From positions 1-20,404 of the IMG/VR virus record IMGVR_UViG_3300008448_000859: a stretch of 20,404 nt of DNA, one strand, 5' to 3'. This stretch comes from a virus. Positions 14,584 through 19,916 of this stretch are shown here, piece after piece. Each line of letters begins with the position of its first letter. Position 1 is the first letter of the stretch. Below the pieces are notes generated by a model, which was given only the letters and a program-made list of their open reading frames with translations, made no database searches and was not told the origin of the DNA. The position numbers and the translations under genes were made by a program.

Positions 14584-14922
14584 ATGCCAACAGCATTTGT
14601 GAAGCGTGCCCTAGTTCAGGGAGATATGGATCATGAGGGTGCCAAGCATGCGCCCAAGGGATTCAACGGGAGTTGGGATGTCAGGTACAACTCCAAGACT
14701 GGAAAGCCGATGAGGCTCTTCACAATCGAGGAGCGCAGCTCAGACGAGACTGGCAAGACCAAGGTTACAGGTTACTTCAACTGCGTAGCAGCAGAGGAAG
14801 TAATGGAAGCAATCGAAGCAGTTCAGTGGACAGAGGTAAGCCTAGTCACTGAACTCAGGTTCAACCGGGATACCAAGTACCTTCAGCTAGAGGTAGTAAA
14901 GGTTATCCCAGTAGAGGCATAG
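14584..14922 (+). CDS. Duplicated phage protein, copy B (112 aa)
   Basis: This is a paralogue of the 13927 gene with the same length and no gaps. The N-terminal 69 residues are nearly unchanged (KRALVQGDMDHEGAK, GFNGSWDVRY), while the 70-92 segment has diverged. The ATG at 14584 is chosen over an upstream in-frame start at 14497, because GAAGGAG and the hairpins lie between them and the paralogue starts at the equivalent codon. Third-position A is commoner than in copy A, so the pair has drifted or one copy came from a related phage. Function unknown; high expression is inferred from the leader. Confidence 0.82.
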   Translation: MPTAFVKRALVQGDMDHEGAKHAPKGFNGSWDVRYNSKTGKPMRLFTIEERSSDETGKTKVTGYFNCVAAEEVMEAIEAVQWTEVSLVTELRFNRDTKYLQLEVVKVIPVEA

Positions 14923-14956
14923 GGTTCACCTTAGAACCCAGTATCAACCGGATAAG

Positions 14957-14988
14957 TGGCATCCCGCGCAAGCGGGGTGCCATTTATT
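14957..14988 (+). terminator. Intrinsic terminator after copy B
   Basis: TGGCATCCCGC (14957-14967) pairs with GCGGGGTGCCA (14972-14982) over 11 positions with one G-T, loop GCAA, followed by TTTATT. Confidence 0.7.
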
Positions 14989-15007
14989 CCCAATGCCAGG
15001 CTTGAAC

Positions 15008-15018
15008 AACTTGGCGAA
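15008..15018 (+). repeat. AACTTGGCGAA dispersed motif, copy 1
   Basis: This is an exact 11-base word shared with 16297-16307 and 19672-19682. Context CTTGAAC-AACTTGGCGAA-TG, 20 bases after a terminator and 20 bases before the GTG start at 15038. Too close to the ribosome site to be an ordinary -35. Confidence 0.55.
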
Positions 15019-15037
15019 TGTGATAAGGAGATGACAA

Positions 15038-15226
15038 GTGCCTAAGTGTCCATGGTGTGAGCACATTAGCGAGCTAAAGTACCAAGGCTTCTGCTCAGCC
15101 GACTGCCTAGCGGCAGCAGGCCATGAGTATGAGCATTTCTTAGACAAGTTCAACGACTACATGGCAGGATACCCAGTAACATTCGAGAAGATGAAGAAGC
15201 ACCCTAAGAAGGAGACAGACCAATGA
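15038..15226 (+). CDS. Zinc-finger-like miniprotein (62 aa)
   Basis: The product starts MPKCPWCEHISELKYQGFCSADC: CPWC and CSADC with about 12 residues between, a pattern of small zinc-binding phage proteins. A helical charged tail ends KKHPKKETDQ. The start is GTG 15038, with AAGGAG 7 bases upstream. The TGA stop overlaps the next ATG (ATGA). It is the first of five closely packed genes (to 16229). Function unknown. Confidence 0.75.
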   Translation: MPKCPWCEHISELKYQGFCSADCLAAAGHEYEHFLDKFNDYMAGYPVTFEKMKKHPKKETDQ

Positions 15227-15450
15227 TCTGCCAAGCTATGAACGACAAGCGGTTATGTACCTATGATGGTATCCGTACCGTCAAAGGTGGCAAGCTGCTA
15301 TGTATAGTACATATAGACTCGTTCTTCAAGGGTGAACGGATCAAGTGGGCGCCGAAGCGCCTAATCTCTTGGGAAGTTGAGCGCCGCGCATCGGCAGCAG
15401 TCGAACGCCACCGCATCAACAAACTAAATGAGGAGTATAACCGTGCCTAA
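15223..15450 (+). CDS. Cys/His miniprotein (75 aa)
   Basis: The N-terminal half MICQAMNDKRLCTYDG and LLCIVHIDSFF supplies C3, C12, C27 and H30 as a plausible zinc site. The C-terminal half is a basic amphipathic helix (WEVERRASAAVERHRINKL). Its ATG overlaps the preceding stop by 4 bases, with AAGGAG upstream. Zinc-dependent nucleic-acid binding is possible; no family recognised. Confidence 0.72.
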   Translation: MICQAMNDKRLCTYDGIRTVKGGKLLCIVHIDSFFKGERIKWAPKRLISWEVERRASAAVERHRINKLNEEYNRA

Positions 15451-15631
15451 TGAACCGTATGTAACAATCAGTTGTATCAACTGCGGCAAGCTAAGAGTAT
15501 ATAGAGATTACTTTGGGAACTGGATTAGAATAGTAGAGTTGCCTAAGTTCTGCGATGATTGCGGAGAAGCATACCTCGCAAGCTATATAGAGTATGTAGT
15601 TCCAACATCAGAGAAAGGAGGTAATCAATAA
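15443..15631 (+). CDS. Zinc-ribbon miniprotein (62 aa)
   Basis: CINCGK near residue 11 and CDDCG near residue 38 form a two-CxxC zinc ribbon separated by a beta-rich YRDYFGNWIRI segment. The start GTG 15443 is preferred over ATG 15428: GAGGAG (15430-15435) lies 7 bases before the GTG, and the ATG would overlap this ribosome site. The gene overlaps its upstream neighbour by 8 bases. Its stop TAA shares one base with the next ATG. Function unknown. Confidence 0.72.
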   Translation: MPNEPYVTISCINCGKLRVYRDYFGNWIRIVELPKFCDDCGEAYLASYIEYVVPTSEKGGNQ

Positions 15632-15738
15632 TGGATTTAGCAGCATTCCTATGGACAGTAATCGCGTCTATCATAGGCACTGTCACTGGCATCATCGTAT
15701 TGTCAGTGCTAGATAAAGCCTACAATGTATTCAAGTAA
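15631..15738 (+). CDS. 35-residue membrane microprotein
   Basis: The product MDLAAFLWTVIASIIG-TVTGIIVLSVLDKAYNVFK is one hydrophobic span with a short basic cytoplasmic-type end. AGAAAGGAGGT lies ~10 bases before the ATG, and TAATG couples it to the upstream gene. The downstream RadC-like gene begins 11 bases later. Strong ribosome site and tight packing support it. Role unknown. Confidence 0.62.
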   Translation: MDLAAFLWTVIASIIGTVTGIIVLSVLDKAYNVFK

Positions 15739-15749
15739 GGAGAAAGATA

Positions 15750-16229
15750 ATGTTGTATCAGAAGTATGAGTTCACAATCACAAGGAAGGAACTCAACCCA
15801 AGAGACATGCGGATTGAGACCCCAGCCAAAGCAGTAGAATACTTCAGAGAGTTCGCATATGAGGCTAGCCAAGAGTCATTGTTCGTAGTTGTATTGGATG
15901 GCCGCAACAATCTGATTGGTATCCAAGAGGTATACCGTGGCACGGCAACTGGTACAAGCGTCCGCATTGCGGAGCTATTCACACCGGTATTGCTAGCTCA
16001 TGGTGTTGGTATGGTTGTAGTCCACAACCACCCAAGTGGTGACCATCATCAGTCAGATGAGGATGTCAGACTAACAAGTGACCTAGTAAAAGCTGCTAGG
16101 ATTATGGACATTGAGATGCTTGATCATCTTGTCATTGGCAAAGACAAGCATACTAGCATCAGGTCTATTATGCCTGGCATGTGGGATCCATTCGATAACA
16201 TCGAGGAAGAAACCATCTTCGAAGGATAA
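15750..16229 (+). CDS. radC: RadC-like JAMM/MPN-domain protein
   Basis: The 159-residue product carries a canonical JAMM signature: E42, then H92-N-H94-PSGDHHQ-S102-x-x-D105 (HxHx7SxxD), in the usual RadC context VHNHPSG...S..D..LT..L..A. DHLVIG follows. The N-terminal helix-hairpin-helix of full RadC is absent, so it is the MPN domain alone. RadC proteins are common in mobile elements; despite the name, a role in DNA repair is not established, and JAMM domains are zinc hydrolases. TAAGGAG precedes the ATG. A hairpin follows after 15 bases. Domain call strong, role unknown. Confidence 0.9.
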   Translation: MLYQKYEFTITRKELNPRDMRIETPAKAVEYFREFAYEASQESLFVVVLDGRNNLIGIQEVYRGTATGTSVRIAELFTPVLLAHGVGMVVVHNHPSGDHHQSDEDVRLTSDLVKAARIMDIEMLDHLVIGKDKHTSIRSIMPGMWDPFDNIEEETIFEG

Positions 16230-16244
16230 CCAAAGGAGCAGTGA

Positions 16245-16270
16245 TGGGGTAGCCAGAGTAGGCTACCCCA
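16245..16270 (+). terminator. Terminator-like hairpin after the RadC-like gene
   Basis: TGGGGTAGCC and GGCTACCCCA form a perfect 10-pair stem with loop AGAGTA. Only two Ts follow directly (TTACTCT), so termination may be partial. Confidence 0.55.
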
Positions 16271-16296
16271 TTACTCTCAGTAAAAGCCGACTGAAT

Positions 16297-16307
16297 AACT
16301 TGGCGAA
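16297..16307 (+). repeat. AACTTGGCGAA dispersed motif, copy 2
   Basis: Exact 11-base word in the context CTGAAT-AACTTGGCGAA-AGC, 27 bases after the hairpin at 16245-16270 and before cassette copy 9. Confidence 0.55.
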
Positions 16308-16339
16308 AGCGCAAGCGATCGGCGCGTGCTCTTGGTTGT

Positions 16340-16385
16340 GGCGGGGGGTGTTCCCTCGCCCGTAGTAGAAGCTGCCTTAAGGCAG
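16340..16385 (+). repeat. Intergenic hairpin cassette copy 9 (two hairpins)
   Basis: GGCGGGGG pairs with CCCTCGCC (one G-T) around loop GTGTT (16340-16360), followed by CGTAGTAGAA. Then a perfect palindrome CTGCCTTAAGGCAG (16372-16385) runs straight into AAGGAGG and the ATG at 16398. It is about 1.8 kb from the other copies. Confidence 0.7.
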
Positions 16386-16397
16386 AAGGAGGAATCA

Positions 16398-16808
16398 ATG
16401 GACTTACCAAACAGGGTACAAGTAGAACTTGAGTTCGGATTCAGCGAGGAAAAAGCACCGGATGCTCTTGCAATCCTTATCTCAGGGTACTATATGTTCA
16501 AGTCTCTAGGAGATGCACCTCGCAGGTTCCGAGAGAACTATCCAGAAGTATTCAACTCTTCTGAAGAGTCGATGATGGCTGATGGTTCAACCAGGATTGA
16601 GGCCGAGGCGCAAACAATCGCAGCGCTTGAGCAGTACTTCGATCTTCTTGGCAAGATGGTATACATGCTAGGTTATGAGCTAGCAGAAGTAATGGGTGTA
16701 GACTATCCAAGAGATGAAGACATCTCAGGACATCGCTTAGTAGTAGACGGTATGAATAAAGAGGAGGTGATGAATGAACTAAACCGCATCATGAATATCA
16801 ATAACTAA
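16398..16808 (+). CDS. Hypothetical phage protein (136 aa)
   Basis: The product opens MDLPNRVQVELEFGFSEEKAP. It has a likely helix (DALAILISGYYMFKSLG), a second (TIAALEQYFDLLGKMVYMLGYELAEVMG) and an acidic, helical C-terminus. It is probably a soluble alpha-helical protein; no known motif. The start is ATG 16398, directly after AAGGAGG; the longer in-frame version from 16326 would read through the hairpin cassette and is rejected. First gene of a unit running to 17917. Confidence 0.72.
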   Translation: MDLPNRVQVELEFGFSEEKAPDALAILISGYYMFKSLGDAPRRFRENYPEVFNSSEESMMADGSTRIEAEAQTIAALEQYFDLLGKMVYMLGYELAEVMGVDYPRDEDISGHRLVVDGMNKEEVMNELNRIMNINN

Positions 16809-16817
16809 GGAGGAAGA

Positions 16818-17036
16818 ATGGAAGAAGATAACATTTGTGATGGAGTTAATCATCACGTGAAGGTAGATTTTATTACCTTCATCTCACACCCGGACAGTGT
16901 CACCCGTCAGTGGGTCAATGGAACAACTGATACTGTGATCAATACGATCAAACAGTATCGAGCGGCCAAAGAACCAGACGTTGACATGTTCATTGATTAT
17001 TGCTGCGAAGCATGTAAGGAGGCAAGTAATGGCTGA
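16818..17036 (+). CDS. Hypothetical small protein (72 aa)
   Basis: The product is acidic (MEEDNICDGVNHHVKVDFITF) with C7, a HH pair and a C-terminal CCEACKEA; these Cys and His could bind a metal. The middle has a helix (TVINTIKQYRAAKE). TAAGGAGGAAG precedes the ATG. The end overlaps the next start by 8 bases. Not recognised. Confidence 0.68.
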   Translation: MEEDNICDGVNHHVKVDFITFISHPDSVTRQWVNGTTDTVINTIKQYRAAKEPDVDMFIDYCCEACKEASNG

Positions 17037-17466
17037 CATCAGCGACTTCAAAGAGCAGCTAGAGTCTGCTCAGTCTAGCATTGAATCCGCAGGGTACAAT
17101 GCAGACCAGGCAGCAGATGATGCAAGGGCTGCAGTTAGTAATGCAGACCAAGCAATCTCTATCCTTAGTAGTCTCATCGATGAGGTTGAAGGTATCATGG
17201 GTTACAGCAAGCATGATCTTGAGGTAGCAATGCGCCACCTCGGTGTCATCAACAAGCTGCAAGCTATGTTCTACAATCGACTCGACAATGTGATTGATGG
17301 CAATTACATTGAGGATAAGATGAAGTACAATAACTTCATCTCATTCCTAGAGATGATCACTGAGTCCGAGAATGGCCAGCTTGTATGGGAAAAAGCATAC
17401 AGACTGGAAGCATACTATGTCGACTCAACATATGGATATAAGACTGTAAAGTCAGAGGAGGTCTAA
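17029..17466 (+). CDS. Coiled-coil-like hypothetical protein (145 aa)
   Basis: Residues ~5-55 are an Ala/Ser/Asp/Gln-rich heptad-like helix (FKEQLESAQSSIESAG, QAADDARAAVSNADQAISILSSL). A helical domain with several aromatics follows (NKLQAMFYNRLDNV, WEKAYRLEAYYVDSTYGY). No enzyme motif. The ATG at 17029 with AAGGAGG 8 bases upstream is preferred over an in-frame ATG at 16981 that lacks a ribosome site and overlaps the upstream gene by more. Probably oligomeric; function unknown. Confidence 0.72.
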   Translation: MADISDFKEQLESAQSSIESAGYNADQAADDARAAVSNADQAISILSSLIDEVEGIMGYSKHDLEVAMRHLGVINKLQAMFYNRLDNVIDGNYIEDKMKYNNFISFLEMITESENGQLVWEKAYRLEAYYVDSTYGYKTVKSEEV

Positions 17467-17467
17467 C

Positions 17468-17917
17468 ATGGCAACCAATAAGACAGAGAAGTGTGGAGCA
17501 CCTAAGCTCAAGGAACTGAAGGCTGAGTTCAATCAGCAGGTAAGTATCCAGGTAGATAGCGCAACCGTTGTTAGCTTGATCATGCAGGCGTCATTGCCTG
17601 ATCTGGCCAAGCGCGTTGCCAAAGGTAACGGCTACAGCAACAGCGTCAACAGTGCAGTCAAAGCATTGAATGCAGCAACAGCGCTTGATCTCAAGGTAAC
17701 GGAAATCAATGATGCCTGGGATGGCTATCATGGATTCAAGGATACCCTAGAAAACGAGGGTATCCTGCGCCAGTGGCGAGCGCAGCGACCAGGCTGTGAC
17801 TTCACTGAGGGTGTAGACACATCTGATTTGTACGAGAGTACAGTCGCTGAGGTTCACATCACCTTCAGCAAGAAGTTGAAGGACAAGAAGTTCTTGGCAT
17901 CAAAGGGTGTCAAGTAA
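17468..17917 (+). CDS. Hypothetical phage protein (149 aa)
   Basis: The product is MATNKTEKCGAPKLKELKAEF and onward. A helical N-terminal half is followed by a mixed region with DAWDGYHGFKDTLENEGILRQWRAQ and a beta-like AEVHITFSKKLKDKKF end. GGAGGTCTAAC precedes the ATG. It starts 1 base after the upstream stop, so the two are probably co-translated. No family recognised. Confidence 0.7.
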   Translation: MATNKTEKCGAPKLKELKAEFNQQVSIQVDSATVVSLIMQASLPDLAKRVAKGNGYSNSVNSAVKALNAATALDLKVTEINDAWDGYHGFKDTLENEGILRQWRAQRPGCDFTEGVDTSDLYESTVAEVHITFSKKLKDKKFLASKGVK

Positions 17918-17934
17918 TAGCTAAGTAGGGTGCA

Positions 17935-17971
17935 GCCGGATAGGTAGAGGTGTGGTCACCGCCTATCCGGC
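17935..17971 (+). repeat. Long two-stage hairpin in the leader of the 17994 gene
   Basis: GCCGGATAGG (17935-17944) pairs with CCTATCCGGC (17962-17971). Inside, GGTG-TGGT-CACC forms a second stem. No T-run follows, and the ribosome site AGAAGGAG lies 11 bases downstream. It is unlike the cassette family in sequence. A weak terminator or a leader control element. Confidence 0.55.
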
Positions 17972-17993
17972 ACACGCTATAGAAGGAGTAGTT

Positions 17994-18347
17994 ATGTGCA
18001 AAGAATACAATGGCTGGGCTAACTGGGAAACATGGAATGTAGGCCTATGGATTGGTGAGGTAGATGGACTACCCGATATGATCTTCGAGCAAGCAAAGAA
18101 AGAAGTAGAAGAACAGTTCAACGATGACGAGTTCGACAAGTGGACAGCAACTAGATCATTGGCTAAGTACCTAGAAGAACTATGTCATGAAGTGTTTGAC
18201 ACTGAAGATTCATCGCCAACACAGGGGCCATTAGCAGATGCTATTGGTATGTATTACGCACAGGTACAGTGGCACGACATCGCAGAGAACTACATCGATG
18301 AAGCAGTGCAAGAGCTAGGGATTAACCCATCAGCAATCGTAGTGTAG
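17994..18347 (+). CDS. Phage protein with NGWANWETWNVGLW motif (117 aa; DUF7249-like)
   Basis: The N-terminus EYNGWANWETWNVGLWIGE matches a motif ('NGxxNxETWNVxLW') that I recall in many phage early proteins, possibly Pfam DUF7249. A helical, acidic remainder follows (EQAKKEVEEQF, SLAKYLEELCHEVF, WHDIAENYIDEAV). Its function in any phage is unknown to me. The start ATG 17994 has AGAAGGAG upstream; an in-frame ATG at 17952 lies inside the hairpin and is rejected. The gene at 18356 follows after 8 bases. Confidence 0.75.
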   Translation: MCKEYNGWANWETWNVGLWIGEVDGLPDMIFEQAKKEVEEQFNDDEFDKWTATRSLAKYLEELCHEVFDTEDSSPTQGPLADAIGMYYAQVQWHDIAENYIDEAVQELGINPSAIVV

Positions 18348-18355
18348 GAGGAATC

Positions 18356-18958
18356 ATGAACAACGTTATAGAAGCTGGAGTAACAGAGTCAGGAATCTAT
18401 TGGGAAACAAATATGGATAATGACTATGAACTAGAAAGAGACTTCTGGATCATTGCATCACGGGGTACCGGCAGGTACCTTCCAGTAGATGAAGTATGCG
18501 ATAGCATGGATGAGTTCGATGCCGCACTGAAGTCGGACACTATCGTGTACTACCAGCCACTGTTCATGCTGGCACACAGCGGTGTAAGCATCAGCCTTGG
18601 TGGGTACAATGACCCATGGGACAGCGGCCAATGCGGATTTGCTTGCATCACAAGAGCTGATGCAGACAACTGGGGCATCCTACCTCACGAGTACAAGGCA
18701 TTCCTAGAATCAGCAGTGCTGAACTATGATGCTGGCCTTAGAGGTGAGGTGTTCAGGTTCGACATCTATCTACAGAACAAGTGCAAGGAGTGCGGATCCG
18801 CTAGAACTGAGACATTAGATGGGGTAGGTGGATACGTGTACCCAGGAGGGTACCGCAAGTTCTTCGAAGAAGTAGTAGAGCCAGCCATTGCTGAGTGCGA
18901 GCGGCAGCTAGCTGAGGCAGAGCATCAGTCAGAGAAAGGAGTTAAGTCAGATGATTAG
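18356..18958 (+). CDS. Phage orphan with SGVSISLGGYNDPWDSGQCG motif (200 aa)
   Basis: The core around residues 75-95 (HSGVSISL, then DPWDSGQCGFACIT) and the later YDAGLRGEVFRFDIY belong to a protein type seen in many phages ('SGI.ms...F.cPWDSGq.Gf', '.yl.G.vy.y'), whose function I do not know. A single CKEC lies near residue 142. The C-terminus is an acidic coiled helix (EPAIAECERQLAEAEH). GGAGGAATC precedes the ATG. The end overlaps the next gene by 8 bases. Confidence 0.75.
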   Translation: MNNVIEAGVTESGIYWETNMDNDYELERDFWIIASRGTGRYLPVDEVCDSMDEFDAALKSDTIVYYQPLFMLAHSGVSISLGGYNDPWDSGQCGFACITRADADNWGILPHEYKAFLESAVLNYDAGLRGEVFRFDIYLQNKCKECGSARTETLDGVGGYVYPGGYRKFFEEVVEPAIAECERQLAEAEHQSEKGVKSDD

Positions 18959-19085
18959 TTGGCCCTATCTAGAAACACTAGGTTACGCCAAGTGTCCAGA
19001 GTGCAACAGAGTATTCGACCTAGACATAGAAGAGCAAGCAGCAGAGTGGTACTATGGCCACGACTGCTTCTTAGAGGAGGAGTAA
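18951..19085 (+). CDS. 44-residue zinc-finger miniprotein
   Basis: The product starts MISWPYLETLGYAKCPECNRVFDL and ends with GHDCFLEEE: CPEC plus HDC gives a complete zinc site in 44 residues. YAKCPECNRVFDL resembles YEKCDMCGELFDL of the 12954 gene. AGAAAGGAG lies ~11 bases before the ATG. The gene overlaps its upstream neighbour by 8 bases, and the next gene starts one base after its stop. Confidence 0.65.
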   Translation: MISWPYLETLGYAKCPECNRVFDLDIEEQAAEWYYGHDCFLEEE

Positions 19086-19086
19086 A

Positions 19087-19248
19087 ATGTGGATGCCAAC
19101 TAGCCGAGTATGTTGGGAGTGTGACCAGGCACTAGCAGAGTACGACGAGGGTCACATCGTTACTGATTTCTCTGCGTCAGCAGAAGACTGGAAGATGTAT
19201 TGTGAAGATTGCTGGCAGAGAATGTTGAAAGATAAGGAGGGCTCATGA
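19087..19248 (+). CDS. 53-residue zinc-ribbon miniprotein
   Basis: The product has CWEC near residue 9 and CEDC near residue 39, about 26 residues apart, with a charged helix at the end (WQRMLKDKEGS). The spacing equals one zinc-ribbon or treble-clef unit. GAGGAGGAG precedes the ATG. Its TGA overlaps the next ATG as ATGA. Function unknown. Confidence 0.65.
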   Translation: MWMPTSRVCWECDQALAEYDEGHIVTDFSASAEDWKMYCEDCWQRMLKDKEGS

Positions 19249-19601
19249 AGATATCAGCAGTAGAGCTAGACGACACAGATGTCGTAGAGATTTTCATTAC
19301 AGCTATGGAAGGCGGCATCGGGTACTGGGCAGTAGCTGACAACTACAAGTGGATGCACCTGTACAACGATGACACATACCGGACAGCCATCTCTCTTGGA
19401 GATGACTATGTACTAGCAGTACTATCAGACACAGAAGGCGATGACTTCAAAGATTTGAAGCTGACACCATTCGTCATCAGACGGGGTGTCAACTGGGTCA
19501 TGCATCACAGGCCTGACCTCATCAACATCAATGACATCGATGCAACAGCAGCCGATGCAATAGTTCAAGCAGGATTGTTTGACGAGATTGTATACGGCTG
19601 A
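19245..19601 (+). CDS. Phage orphan with EGGIGYWA motif (118 aa)
   Basis: The product reads MKISAVELDDTDVVEIFITAMEGGIGYWAVADNY and onward. The 'aEGGIxYWa' core is, from memory, shared by small early proteins of many actinobacteriophages of unknown role. A second half with FVIRRGVNWVMHHRPDL and ATAADAIVQAGLFDEIVYG is helical. AAGGAGG lies before the ATG, which overlaps the upstream stop. It is the last rightward gene, followed directly by the strong terminator. Confidence 0.75.
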   Translation: MKISAVELDDTDVVEIFITAMEGGIGYWAVADNYKWMHLYNDDTYRTAISLGDDYVLAVLSDTEGDDFKDLKLTPFVIRRGVNWVMHHRPDLININDIDATAADAIVQAGLFDEIVYG

Positions 19602-19608
19602 TAGCTAC

Positions 19609-19652
19609 GCCCTGGCAGTGGATTCCTTCCCCACTGTCAGGGCATTTTTTTT
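19609..19652 (+). terminator. Strong intrinsic terminator of the rightward unit
   Basis: GCCCTGGCAGTGG (19609-19621) pairs with CCACTGTCAGGGC (19631-19643), 13 positions with one G-T, followed by eight Ts. It stands between the convergent rightward and leftward units. The minus-strand side has no T-run, so it acts on rightward transcription only. Confidence 0.88.
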
Positions 19653-19671
19653 CAAGGCACCGACCCGTAAG

Positions 19672-19682
19672 AACTTGGCGAA
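19672..19682 (+). repeat. AACTTGGCGAA dispersed motif, copy 3
   Basis: Exact word in the context CCCGTAAG-AACTTGGCGAA-AGC, 20 bases after the terminator T-run and just before the 3' end of the convergent gene. There is no downstream rightward gene here, which argues against a plain promoter role. Confidence 0.5.
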
Positions 19683-19684
19683 AG

Positions 19685-19915
19685 CTAGTTGATTAAGTTT
19701 CTCTTGCCCCTAGATGGAGGCTTAGGCGTTTCAGATGGAGGGTTTATTCCTTTAGCCCGGAGCACAGAGTTTAACAGGGCGAAGGCGGCATCCCATCCGT
19801 CGTCGTATCCCTCGTCGTATGTATCTTGCAACAGCTGTGTCATCTTGTGTTCGCTGTGTTCGCACACCGCGACCGGGCACTTGCACTCTACCTCTAAGAA
19901 TACTTTCTTTGGCAT
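19685..19915 (-). CDS. Small Cys/His-rich protein downstream of the helicase (76 aa)
   Basis: The product begins MPKKVFLEVECKCPVAVCEHSEH, with three Cys and two His clustered in 14 residues as a possible metal site. A helix follows (DTYDEGYDDGWDAAFALLNSVL), with a basic Pro-rich tail. ATG 19915 is chosen over the in-frame ATG 19948: GGGGGTAAC sits right before it, and the longer form would overlap the helicase by 32 bases. It starts 1 base after the helicase stop. Function unknown. Confidence 0.65.
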   Translation of the reverse strand: MPKKVFLEVECKCPVAVCEHSEHKMTQLLQDTYDEGYDDGWDAAFALLNSVLRAKGINPPSETPKPPSRGKRNLIN

Positions 19916-19916
19916 G

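Noticed and set aside
14944-15153. Minus-strand 69-codon ORF over the terminator at 14957
   Set aside because: It spans a terminator and the start of a plus-strand zinc protein; no ribosome site.
16326-16397. Upstream in-frame start for the 136-residue protein
   Set aside because: The extension reads through both hairpins of cassette 9 and lacks a ribosome site, whereas ATG 16398 follows AAGGAGG directly.
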